From Streptomyces diastatochromogenes (GTDB taxonomy: Bacteria; Actinomycetota; Actinomycetes; Streptomycetales; Streptomycetaceae), in assembly GCF_002242805.1 (NCBI RefSeq), contig NZ_MCGQ01000020.1:62227-126226 (forward strand): 64,000 bases of DNA, given 5' to 3'. The notes beneath the pieces were generated by a model. That model was not told the DNA's origin and searched no databases. It worked only from the letters and a program-made list of their open reading frames with translations. The stretch's first letter is position 1; every line of letters begins with the position of its first letter. Of the stretch, positions 41,236 through 48,851 are shown in pieces. The position numbers and the translations under genes are program-made.

Positions 41236-41870
41236 GCCGTGGCCCTGCCCACCACCGGGGCGAGCCCCGCAGACCTCGCCACGGCACCCTGGTCGCCGCA
41301 CTCCACCAGCCAGTTGGCCAGCATCCGGTGCCCGTGCTCGGTCAGCACCGACTCGGGGTGGAACTGCACGCCCTCGACCGGGAGTTCACGGTGCCGCAGT
41401 CCCATGATGATCCCGTCGTGGGTGCGGGCGGTCACCTCCAGCTCGGCCGGGACCGTCGCCGGCTCGGCGGCCAGCGAGTGGTAGCGGGTCGCGGTGAAGG
41501 GCGTGGGCAGCCCCGCGAAGACTCCCCTGCCCTCGTGCTCCACCAGCGAGGTCTTGCCGTGCAGCAGCTCGGGCGCCCGGTCCACCACACCGCCGTACGC
41601 CACCTGCATCGACTGCATACCCAGGCAGACGCCGAAGACCGGCACCCCGGTGGCCGCGCAGTGCCGGACCATGTCCACGCACACCCCCGCCTCCTCCGGC
41701 GTCCCCGGGCCGGGCGAGAGCAGCACGCCGTCGAAGCCGTCCTGAGCGTGTGCCGTCGACACCTCGTCGTTGCGCAGCACCTCGCACTCGGCACCCAGCT
41801 GGTACAGGTACTGGACGAGGTTGAAGACGAAGCTGTCGTAGTTGTCGACGACGAGAATCCGCGCACTCAC
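41232..41870 (-). CDS. Glutamine amidotransferase, PabA/TrpG-like
   Basis: The 212-residue class I amidotransferase has ILVVDNYDSFVFNLVQYL, LSPGPGTPEEAG, catalytic Cys in FGVCLGMQSMQ and His-Glu in VQFHPESVLTEHG. It provides ammonia to aminodeoxychorismate or anthranilate synthase; no PabB/TrpE gene is near, so the partner is elsewhere. The GTG start overlaps the 53-residue membrane peptide's stop, and its own stop overlaps srtE1. Its tight link to sortase genes is conserved but unexplained. Confidence 0.93.
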   Translation of the reverse strand: MSARILVVDNYDSFVFNLVQYLYQLGAECEVLRNDEVSTAHAQDGFDGVLLSPGPGTPEEAGVCVDMVRHCAATGVPVFGVCLGMQSMQVAYGGVVDRAPELLHGKTSLVEHEGRGVFAGLPTPFTATRYHSLAAEPATVPAELEVTARTHDGIIMGLRHRELPVEGVQFHPESVLTEHGHRMLANWLVECGDQGAVARSAGLAPVVGRATA

Positions 41871-42028
41871 TGGTTGTCCACCGTCACATCGTTGAAGGGC
41901 AGCAGCGGTTCGGCCCAGGGGAAGACGTACTGGAAGAGGACGTAGATCACCAGCAGGACCAGCGCGAGTGAGATCAGCGCCCTCACCCACGCGCTCCCCG
42001 GCAGATGCCGCCAGATCCAGCCGTACAT
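41867..42028 (-). CDS. 53-residue membrane peptide in the sortase operon
   Basis: The ORF MYGWIWRHLPGSAWVRALIS onward has one strong transmembrane segment (ALISLALVLLVIYVLFQYVF) and a short acidic tail (VTVDNQ). ATG at 42028 has GGAAGGGA 6-13 bases upstream, and the stop overlaps the next GTG as GTGA. It is too well placed and too well started to be chance. The role is unknown; a partner of the flanking sortases or of the PknB system is possible. Confidence 0.82.
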   Translation of the reverse strand: MYGWIWRHLPGSAWVRALISLALVLLVIYVLFQYVFPWAEPLLPFNDVTVDNQ

Positions 42029-42081
42029 GCCGTCCCTTCCGTTCCACCACGGCACCAGACTCACGCCGTACCCGCACCAGA

Positions 42082-42771
42082 CTAACGGCGCAGCGCCCTC
42101 GGTTCGCCTGACTCCACGGGCTGTGTGGAATCGAGGTGCGCCCAGACGATCAGCCGGTGGCTGTGCCCCCACTCCGGATCGCACGTGGTCAGCGTCAGAT
42201 ACCGGCCCGGACGGGTGTACCCCGACTTACGTGGCACAGGGTCGATCACCTCAACGTCCGTCGGCACGGTTTTGTAGGGCCCTTTGTCGATCCGATACGT
42301 GAACCAGGTCGATCCGTCCGTGAGCACCACCGCGTCACCCGGCCGCAGCCGCGGGAAGTCCTTGAAGGGGTCACCGTAGGTGCGCCGGTGCCCGGCGACC
42401 GCGAAGTTGCCCCGCTCACCGAGCCGGGCGGTCCCGGCGTAGTGCGCGAGCCCCTTCTTCAGCACATCGGTGCCCGTGCCCTCCAGCACCGGCTTGTTCC
42501 ACGTGGAACCGAGCCGCGGGATGTACATGATCGCGAAGGGCTTGCCGTAGTGGTACGCCGCCGGCCTCGCCGCGCCCGCCGAGGCCCCGGTGCTCCCCGC
42601 GGCGGGCTGGACGCTCCCCTTCGACCACTGCTGGTGCAGCTGGTCGATCTGGTCGCTCATCACGCCGTCGGCCTGCACGCCGGTCCAGAACAGCACATAG
42701 ACGACGAAGAGCACGATCAGGGTGCCGACGGTGATGCACAGTTCGCTGACGGTCCTGACGATCACGCGCAC
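42082..42771 (-). CDS. Class E sortase, third copy
   Basis: The 229-residue protein has a membrane helix at the N-terminus (ELCITVGTLIVLFVVYVLFW), catalytic His in FAVAGHRRTYGDPF and Cys in YLTLTTCDPEWGHSHRLIVWAHL with the Arg after it. It is shorter than the two downstream sortases and lacks a cytoplasmic tail. GTG at 42771 is supported by an AGGAG upstream. It lies 22 bp after the DUF881 gene in the same operon. Confidence 0.93.
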   Translation of the reverse strand: MRVIVRTVSELCITVGTLIVLFVVYVLFWTGVQADGVMSDQIDQLHQQWSKGSVQPAAGSTGASAGAARPAAYHYGKPFAIMYIPRLGSTWNKPVLEGTGTDVLKKGLAHYAGTARLGERGNFAVAGHRRTYGDPFKDFPRLRPGDAVVLTDGSTWFTYRIDKGPYKTVPTDVEVIDPVPRKSGYTRPGRYLTLTTCDPEWGHSHRLIVWAHLDSTQPVESGEPRALRR

Positions 42772-42793
42772 CGGCGGCTCCTGACAGGGGGAC

Positions 42794-43582
42794 CTACTCC
42801 ACTGGCTTCGCGTAGTGCAGATCCACTGTGCCCGAGTAGCCCGGCAGAGTCACCGTCCCGTCCTCGGTGACTTTCCAGCCGAGGCCGTAGACGTTGACGT
42901 ACACCATGTAGGTCTGGATCGCCTTGCTCGCGGCGAGCGCCTGCTGCAGCTTCCCGGGATCCCCGATCGCGGTGATCTTGTACGGTGGCGAGTAGACCCG
43001 GCCCTGGAGGATCAGGGTGTTGCCGACACAGCGCACCGCGCTGGTGGAGATCAGCCGCTGATCCATGACCTTGATGCCCTCGGCCCCGCCCTGCCACAGG
43101 GCGTTGACCACGGCCTGCAGGTCCTGCTGGTGGATGACCAGGTAGTCGGGCTGCGGCTCGGGGTAGCCGGGGAGCTTGGCGGTCGCGTTCGGCGGGGCGT
43201 CGTTCAGGGTGACGGTGATCGCCTTGCCGGTGAGCTTCTGGGTGCCGGCGCTGTTCTCCAGCCCCCTGAGCTTCTCGTCCTGGGCCTTGCTGCTCCCGTC
43301 GTCGCTCTCGGCGAGCGCGTCCACGTTGTCACGCAGCGTCGCGTTGGACTCGTCCAGCCCCTTGTTCTTGTGGCTGCGTTCCTGGATCAGGTCGGAGAGC
43401 TTCAGCAGGGAGCCGTCCTGGCGGATGTCGGTGCCCTTGGCCGTGTTGAAGCTGGTGAAGAAGATGAGCCCGGCCAGCGCGAACACGGCGGCCGTGAGAA
43501 TCCGCACCGGGCGGAAGCGAAGTCCACGCGCCGGGCCGGAACCCGTTGATCCCGTCCCGGGGGAGTCGGCAGAATTGCTCAA
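42794..43582 (-). CDS. DUF881 family protein
   Basis: The 262-residue protein has one N-terminal membrane helix (ILTAAVFALAGLIFFTSFNTA), a coiled-coil stretch (KLSDLIQERSHKNKGLDESN) and the DUF881 domain (ITVTLNDAPPN, YLVIHQQDLQAVVNALWQGGAEGIKVMDQRLISTSAVRCVGNTL, LHYAKPVE). The TTG start at 43582 is supported by GGAGATAAGG upstream. It is the first gene of the minus-strand operon and diverges from crgA. DUF881 proteins often sit beside divisome genes; a role in wall assembly is inferred. Confidence 0.95.
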   Translation of the reverse strand: MSNSADSPGTGSTGSGPARGLRFRPVRILTAAVFALAGLIFFTSFNTAKGTDIRQDGSLLKLSDLIQERSHKNKGLDESNATLRDNVDALAESDDGSSKAQDEKLRGLENSAGTQKLTGKAITVTLNDAPPNATAKLPGYPEPQPDYLVIHQQDLQAVVNALWQGGAEGIKVMDQRLISTSAVRCVGNTLILQGRVYSPPYKITAIGDPGKLQQALAASKAIQTYMVYVNVYGLGWKVTEDGTVTLPGYSGTVDLHYAKPVE

Positions 43583-43722
43583 CGTACCCTTATCTCCTTC
43601 GGCGCCGCGGAAGCACTACGCTAACGGACGCCCGGGGGAGAGCTAAGTGTCCCCTTGTACGCTGCCCCGGACCGACCCAGTTACCTGCGCGGCCACGCAG
43701 CGCATCGACAGGAGAGACCCTC

Positions 43723-43977
43723 GTGCCGAAGTCACGTATCCGCAAGAAGGCCGACTACTCGCCGCCGCCCGTGAAGCAGGGGCAGGCCATCAAGCTGACC
43801 AACCGCGCGTGGGTCGCGCCGGTCATGCTGGCCATGTTCCTCATCGGTCTGGCCTGGATCGTCGTCTTCTACGTGACGGACGGCTCGCTCCCGATCGACA
43901 GCCTGGACAACTGGAACATCGTGGTCGGCTTCGGCTTCATCGCGGCCGGGTTCGGCGTCTCCACGCAGTGGAAGTAG
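43723..43977 (+). CDS. crgA: CrgA, septation inhibitor
   Basis: The 84-residue protein (VPKSRIRKKADYSPPPVKQG onward) has two transmembrane helices (VAPVMLAMFLIGLAWIVVFYV and IVVGFGFIAAGFGVS), the full length and layout of CrgA. In Streptomyces, CrgA coordinates growth and cell division and limits FtsZ-ring formation. GTG at 43723 follows GGAGAGA. It diverges from the DUF881 operon and is followed by a DnaA-box cluster. Confidence 0.97.
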   Translation: MPKSRIRKKADYSPPPVKQGQAIKLTNRAWVAPVMLAMFLIGLAWIVVFYVTDGSLPIDSLDNWNIVVGFGFIAAGFGVSTQWK

Positions 43978-44227
43978 CGGGTCCGCGCTAGCTCTGCCCA
44001 GGGCTGTTCACTGAGTTATCCACAGCAGTTGTCCACAGTGGGGAAAAAGAAAGACGATCTGTGGATAACCCATCGGACGTTGACGCCGGTGTGACTGCCC
44101 TACCGGCCCTCATACATCCGTTCGCCCCCTGTCCGACCTGCGGAAACACATCCGAGCGACAGGGGGCACAGCTGTTCCCCCACCGTATGCACAAGATCCG
44201 GCACACGCTGTGGACAACGGTTCGGTA
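43978..44227. other. Intergenic DnaA-box cluster
   Basis: This 250-bp gap has four 9-mers matching the DnaA box: ttatccaca (44016-44024), ttgtccaca (44029-44037), tgtggataa (44060-44068) and tgtggacaa (44209-44217). The first three lie within 53 bp, two in one orientation and one inverted, around an A-rich gggaaaaagaaag. A hairpin gccccctgtc/gacagggggc (44124-44133, 44158-44167) lies between the third and fourth. DnaA-box clusters outside oriC are known in Streptomyces and affect initiation. Confidence 0.85.
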
Positions 44228-45118
44228 TCAGGTGAGCTGAGCGGTCCTGACCAGCGCCATGACCGCGACCACGACCAGGACGAGCGCGCAGGTGCCGTAC
44301 TGGACGAGCGCCCGCTTCTCCCGCGGGGCGTGGACCATGGCGTAGCCGGTGATGACACCGGCCACGAGGCCGCCGATGTGGGCTTGCCAGGCGATGTTCA
44401 TCCCCGGGCTGAAGGTGATGATCAGGTTGATCACCAGCAGGGCGATGAGCGGCCGCATGTCGTAGTTGAGCCGGCGCATCAGGACCGCGGTCGCGCCGAA
44501 GAGGCCGAAGATCGCTCCGGAGGCGCCGAGCGAGGGCTGGTTGGGCGCGGCGATCAGGTAGGTGAGTGCGCTGCCGGCCAGGCCCGAGACGAAGTACAGG
44601 GCGAGGTAGCGGGCGCGGCCCAGGGCGGCTTCCAGGGGGCCGCCGATCCACCACAGGCTGAGCATGTTGAACGCGATGTGGGCGTAGCCGCCGTGCAGGA
44701 ACATCGCGGTCAGCAGGCGGTAGTACTGGCCTTCGGCGATGCCCTGCACTCCGGGGAGGTAGTACGTGTAGGCGTGGCCGATCAGCTCGAAGCGGTTGGT
44801 GAAGCGGTCGCCCACGGACAGCTGCACCAGGAACACCGCGATGTTGATCCCGATGAGGATCTTGGTGAGCAGCCGGGGGTCGGCCGTGACCGTCCCGCCC
44901 GCCACCGTGCGCGGCCGGGACGCGGCTGGGGTGTGCCCCGTGCCGGAGCCTTCGCGGACGCATTCGGGGCACTGGAAGCCGACCGAGGCGCTGACCATGC
45001 ACTCGGGGCAGATGGGGCGGTCGCAGCGGGTGCAGTGCACGCCGGTCTCGCGGTCCGGGTGCCGGTAGCACCCGGGCAGGCTGCGGGCGTCCTGCGTGCT
45101 GCCTTCGGCCTGTTCCAT
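44228..45118 (-). CDS. Rhomboid-family intramembrane serine protease with zinc finger
   Basis: The 296-residue protein has an N-terminal zinc-finger (CYRHPDRETGVHCTRCDRPICPECM), a flexible segment and six membrane helices of the rhomboid fold. The catalytic Ser is in LGASGAIFGLFGA and His in IAWQAHIGGLVAG. Rhomboids cleave transmembrane helices; the substrate is unknown. ATG at 45118 starts just before the zinc finger. It runs in the same direction as the cyclophilin gene upstream of it. Confidence 0.95.
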   Translation of the reverse strand: MEQAEGSTQDARSLPGCYRHPDRETGVHCTRCDRPICPECMVSASVGFQCPECVREGSGTGHTPAASRPRTVAGGTVTADPRLLTKILIGINIAVFLVQLSVGDRFTNRFELIGHAYTYYLPGVQGIAEGQYYRLLTAMFLHGGYAHIAFNMLSLWWIGGPLEAALGRARYLALYFVSGLAGSALTYLIAAPNQPSLGASGAIFGLFGATAVLMRRLNYDMRPLIALLVINLIITFSPGMNIAWQAHIGGLVAGVITGYAMVHAPREKRALVQYGTCALVLVVVAVMALVRTAQLT

Positions 45119-45238
45119 GAGATCCCCTTGCTGGTCGTGACTCGTCCCCCGGCCCCTACCCCGTCCCGCTCTTCCCTACGGATGAGCGGGGCGTTTGGTT
45201 CCCTGGGGCGGGGTCCGGGGTCCGGGGTGTACCCGGGT

Positions 45239-45772
45239 TCAGCTCTCGCGCGTCTCGACGACGACCGTGTCGATGACGACGTCGTCGACCGGCCGGTTGT
45301 TCGGGCGGGTGGTCTCCACGCGGGCGATGGCGTCCACGACCTTCTGGCTGGCGGCGTCGGCGACCTCGCCGAAGATGGTGTGCTTGCGGTTCAGGTGCGG
45401 GGTGGGGCTGACCGTGATGAAGAACTGGGAGCCGTTGGTGCCCGGGCCCGCGTTGGCCATGGCGAGCAGGTAGGGCCGGTCGAAGCGCAGGTCGGGGTGG
45501 AACTCGTCGGCGAACTCGTAGCCGGGGCCGCCGATGCCGTTGCCCAGCGGGTCGCCGCCCTGGATCATGAAGCCGCCGATGACCCGGTGGAAGACCGTGC
45601 CGTCGTAGAGCTTGTCGTGGCTCACCGCGCCGGTGCCCGGGTGGGTCCACTCACGCTCGCCCTGAGCGAGTTCGACGAAGTTTCTGACCGTCTTGGGCGC
45701 GTGGTTCGGGAACAGCCGCACCACGATGTCGCCGTGGTTGGTCTTCAGGGTGGCGTAGAGCTGCTCGGCCAC
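45239..45772 (-). CDS. Peptidyl-prolyl cis-trans isomerase, cyclophilin type
   Basis: The 177-residue cyclophilin has FHRVIGGFMIQGGDPLGNG (catalytic Arg and Phe), GTNGSQFFITVSPTPHLNRKHTIFG and no signal peptide, so it is cytoplasmic. It speeds prolyl bond isomerisation in folding proteins. GTG at 45772 follows GGAAGG 5-10 bases upstream; the in-frame upstream extension is low complexity. This gene is a regular member of the region in Streptomyces. Confidence 0.97.
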   Translation of the reverse strand: MAEQLYATLKTNHGDIVVRLFPNHAPKTVRNFVELAQGEREWTHPGTGAVSHDKLYDGTVFHRVIGGFMIQGGDPLGNGIGGPGYEFADEFHPDLRFDRPYLLAMANAGPGTNGSQFFITVSPTPHLNRKHTIFGEVADAASQKVVDAIARVETTRPNNRPVDDVVIDTVVVETRES

Positions 45773-46016
45773 GGTGTGCCTTCCGTCGTCCTCGTGTGAC
45801 TCCCCGATCCTCGCACGGTGCGGGGCCGGCGACGCCCGGCCGCCGGTGAGTTCCGCCGGGAAGGGAGCGCCCGGCGGCGATTCGTGGCAGGGTCGACAGG
45901 GAGCCCTTGTTGCACCCATATGCCCGACCTCGCGCGCCGCGCGGGCTGTTGACGGGCATGATCCGTAAAAGTATGGAAAGGCGAATTACCGTACGCCACC
46001 GAGGAGGAGGAAACCC

Positions 46017-46718
46017 GTGACCCGCATCGACAGCGTGCGCGCCGCGACCGGCTCGGCGAAGGACAGCGTGCTGCACGCCGCGGAAGTGGTGGCGCCCTAC
46101 GCCGACACGGCCAAGGAGCGTGCCGCGTTCTACGCGCAGGAGGCACGCGTACGGCTGGCACCGGTGGTGTCGCAGGCCGCCGAACAGGCCCGTGTGCAGT
46201 ACGACGCCCGGCTCGCCCCGCGGCTGGAGCAGGCCCTCGCGCATGTGCCGCCGAAGGTGGACCTGGCAGCTCAGGAGGCCGCTGACCTGACCCGGAGGGC
46301 CGCCCGGCAGGCGGCCGAGTACTCGCGTCCGAGGATCGAGCACGCGATGGCCGCGGCCGCTCCGGTGGCGGACGAGGCCGCCGCGCGGGGGGCCGCCGCG
46401 CTGGTCGCGTTGCGCGGTCAGGTCTCGGCGCAGGAGATCCAGAAGCTGGCCCGCAGGAACGAGCGGCGTTCCCGCAGGGGCCGTGCCGTGAAGGTGCTGG
46501 CGCTGGTCGGCCTGGTGGCGGGTGCCGCGTTCTGTGCCTGGAAGTGGTGGGACAAGCAGGCCAACCCCGACTGGCTGGTGGAGCCGCCCGCCGCGACGGA
46601 GGTGCCGGAGTCCGGCCGGCTGAGTTCGGTGGACGGCACCGGCAAATCGGTGCTGGACCCGGACGTCCAGGCGAAGCAGGCCGAGGAGGACGCCGCCGAC
46701 CGCGACGACACGGACTGA
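46017..46718 (+). CDS. DUF5324 family membrane-associated protein
   Basis: The 233-residue protein (MTRIDSVRAATGSAKDSVLH onward) is Ala-rich and helical over residues 1-150, with a membrane segment (AVKVLALVGLVAGAAFCAWKWW, about 160-180) and an acidic tail. This composition matches DUF5324, a Streptomyces family of unknown function usually found near the cyclophilin gene. GTG at 46017 follows GAGGAGGAGG. It is divergent from the cyclophilin. Confidence 0.82.
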   Translation: MTRIDSVRAATGSAKDSVLHAAEVVAPYADTAKERAAFYAQEARVRLAPVVSQAAEQARVQYDARLAPRLEQALAHVPPKVDLAAQEAADLTRRAARQAAEYSRPRIEHAMAAAAPVADEAAARGAAALVALRGQVSAQEIQKLARRNERRSRRGRAVKVLALVGLVAGAAFCAWKWWDKQANPDWLVEPPAATEVPESGRLSSVDGTGKSVLDPDVQAKQAEEDAADRDDTD

Positions 46719-46978
46719 GGCGGCCGGCACCGGCCTGGTGCCGTAACGGGCCGTGGGGCGGACGACGTGCGGGTCGCCCGCCCCACGGCCTGTTGCGGGC
46801 CTGGCAGGGGGCGATCACGCACGTCGGCTCGCACCAAACGTCAGACGTGTCCAAAACGGATATCAGGTTCCGCATGAGACATAGTGGCCCATAAGGCGGT
46901 CAAGCCCCTGAGAGGTGGCGTCGGCCCGACCCCGGACCGCCCCACCACCCTCCTCGCAAGGACCGCAAGGACCGCCCC
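46719..46978. other. Gap before the SDR gene
   Basis: The first part has a dyad ccgtggggcgg...ccgccccacgg (about 46750-46792) that may end the DUF5324 transcript. An A-rich stretch near 46850-46890 (caaaacggatatcagg) may hold the SDR promoter. No gene is supported. Confidence 0.45.
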
Positions 46979-47803
46979 TTGAAGACCGTCGTCGTCACCG
47001 GAGCCACCAGCGGCATCGGCAAGGCCACCGCGCTCGACCTGGCCGCCTGCCGCTTCCATGTCATCGGCACCGCCCGCACCCCCGACAAGGCCGAGAAGCT
47101 CACGGCCGCCGCGGCCGAACTCGGCCTCACCGTGCACACCGTCCTCCTCGACGTGACGGACCCGCGCTCCTGCCAGGACGCCGTCGTGGAGATCGACGCG
47201 CTGACGGACGGGGGCCCCTGGGCCCTGGTCAACAACGCCGGAATCGCGCCGGTCGGCGCCTTCGAGGACGTGGCCGAGGCGGACGCCCGGGCCGCCCTGG
47301 AGGTCAACCTGCTGGGCGTGGCCCGGATGACCGGTCTGGTGCTGCCGGGCATGCGGCGCCGGCGCGAGGGACGGATCGTCCAGTTGAGTTCGCTCGGGGG
47401 TCTGGTCTCCGTCCCGTTCAACGGCTGGTACTGCGCGAGCAAGCACGCGCTGGAGGCCCTGACCGACAGCCTGCGCATGGAGATCGCCGGCAGCGGGGTC
47501 CACGCCTGCCTGATCGAGCCCGGCTTCACCGACACACCCATGCTCTCCAAGGGCCTGGCGGACTTCCCGGCCGACTCGCGGTACGCGCACGGCTACATGG
47601 CCGCCCGCCGGCTCATCGCCTCGTGGTCACCGCCGGGGCCGGAGACCGTCGCCCGCACCGTGCGCCGGGCCCTCCTCGCACCGAAGCCGCGCCGCCGCTA
47701 CCGCTGCGGTCCCGGGGCGGTACCGGCCCCCCTGCTGCGCCTCGCGCCCGCCCCCGTCGCCGACCTGATCTGCCGTAGCGCCCTGCGCCTGAACAAGCGG
47801 TGA
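46979..47803 (+). CDS. Short-chain dehydrogenase/reductase
   Basis: The 274-residue SDR has VVVTGATSGIGKATALDLA (NAD(P) binding), LVNNAGIAPVG, Ser in IVQLSSLGGLV and the catalytic YCASKHALEAL. The TTG at 46979 is the first codon before the motif and follows an AAGG-rich stretch; no ATG or GTG fits better. The substrate is unknown. It converges with tRNA-Ala across a shared terminator. Confidence 0.93.
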   Translation: MKTVVVTGATSGIGKATALDLAACRFHVIGTARTPDKAEKLTAAAAELGLTVHTVLLDVTDPRSCQDAVVEIDALTDGGPWALVNNAGIAPVGAFEDVAEADARAALEVNLLGVARMTGLVLPGMRRRREGRIVQLSSLGGLVSVPFNGWYCASKHALEALTDSLRMEIAGSGVHACLIEPGFTDTPMLSKGLADFPADSRYAHGYMAARRLIASWSPPGPETVARTVRRALLAPKPRRRYRCGPGAVPAPLLRLAPAPVADLICRSALRLNKR

Positions 47804-47856
47804 CCTGGCGCTCCAGGACGCCCTGCCCGTTCACGGCCCGCACCGGAAGCTGACGC

Positions 47857-47903
47857 AAAAAAGCCCCTCCGACCTGCGTTTGTACAGGTGGGAGGGGCTT
47901 TTC
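47857..47903. terminator. Bidirectional terminator between SDR and tRNA-Ala
   Basis: Stem aaaagcccctcc (47859-47870) pairs with ggaggggctttt (47891-47902), giving an A run on the left and a T run on the right, so it can end both the SDR and tRNA-Ala transcripts. Confidence 0.9.
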
Positions 47904-47907
47904 GGTG

Positions 47908-47980
47908 TGGAGCCTAGGGGAGTCGAACCCCTGACATCCGCCATGCAAAGACGGCGCTCTACCAACTGAGCTAAGGCCCC
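47908..47980 (-). tRNA. tRNA-Ala (TGC)
   Basis: The minus strand gives GGGGCCTTAGCTCAGTTGG at the 5' end, anticodon stem-loop CCGTCTTTGCATGGCGG with anticodon TGC, T-arm AGGGGTTCGACTCCCCT and acceptor GGCTCC with discriminator A. CCA is not encoded. Size is 73 bases. Confidence 0.96.
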
Positions 47981-48164
47981 GGGAAGGGTGACGTCGGCCG
48001 GAGATCTCGCGTTCCGGCGGGCGCCGCAGACCAGAGTACCGGGTCACCCCCCGTATCCCGCAAAAAGATTGGGGGTCCCCGCGGATGACCACTCTCCGTA
48101 AGATGCTCGACGTGGTTCGCTACAGCGAACCGCGGATTTTTTGGGGAAGCGATGGGGAGACGCA

Positions 48165-48713
48165 ATGGACGCCGCACAGCAGGAAGCGACCGCGAGAGCG
48201 CGGGAGCTGCAGCGGAACTGGTACGGGGAGCCGTTGGGGGCGCTCTTCCGTAAGCTCATCGACGATCTCGGGCTCAACCAGGCCCGTCTCGCGGCGGTGC
48301 TGGGCCTGTCGGCTCCGATGCTGTCGCAGCTGATGAGCGGCCAGCGCGCAAAGATCGGCAATCCCGCCGTGGTCCAGCGGGTGCAGCTGCTGCAGGAGCT
48401 GGCGGCCCAGGTCGCGGACGGCAGCGTCAGCGCGGCCGAGGCGACCGACCGTATGGACGAGATCAAGAAGTCCCAGGGGGGATCCGTGCTCAGCAACACC
48501 ACGCACACCACGAGCAGTTCGGGGGCGCCGACGGTCAAGCGCGTGGTGCGCGAGATCCAGTCGCTGCTCCGCTCGGTGGCGGCCGCCGGCGACATCATCG
48601 ACGCTGCCGACACCCTCGCCCCGAGCCACCCCGAACTGGCAGAGTTCCTCCGGGTCTACGGTGCCGGCCGCACCTCGGACGCGGTCGCGCACTACCAGTC
48701 CCACCAGAACTGA
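48165..48713 (+). CDS. XRE-family helix-turn-helix protein
   Basis: The 182-residue protein has an N-terminal HTH (LGALFRKLIDDLGLNQARLAAVLGLSAPMLSQLMSGQRAKI) and a helical C-terminal part. It lies upstream of a Ser/Thr kinase gene in the same direction, an arrangement typical of this locus. The ATG at 48165 with GGGGAGA upstream is preferred over a TTG at 48141. It probably regulates itself or the kinase. Confidence 0.9.
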   Translation: MDAAQQEATARARELQRNWYGEPLGALFRKLIDDLGLNQARLAAVLGLSAPMLSQLMSGQRAKIGNPAVVQRVQLLQELAAQVADGSVSAAEATDRMDEIKKSQGGSVLSNTTHTTSSSGAPTVKRVVREIQSLLRSVAAAGDIIDAADTLAPSHPELAEFLRVYGAGRTSDAVAHYQSHQN

Positions 48714-48851
48714 CCCCGGGGCCCGGTTCCTCGGAGGGGGTCCGGGGCCGGGCCAAGGGGCGTAAGAGGGGGGATGCAGGGGGCACGGGGGTAGAGGGGG
48801 GACAAGGTGACAGGGGGAATGCCGGGCTAGGGGGAGGAGCGGCGGACGGTC

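Noticed and set aside
44016..44217. The replication origin itself
   Set aside because: oriC in Streptomyces lies beside dnaA and has many more boxes; here only four occur, and gyrA at the window edge places oriC further right.
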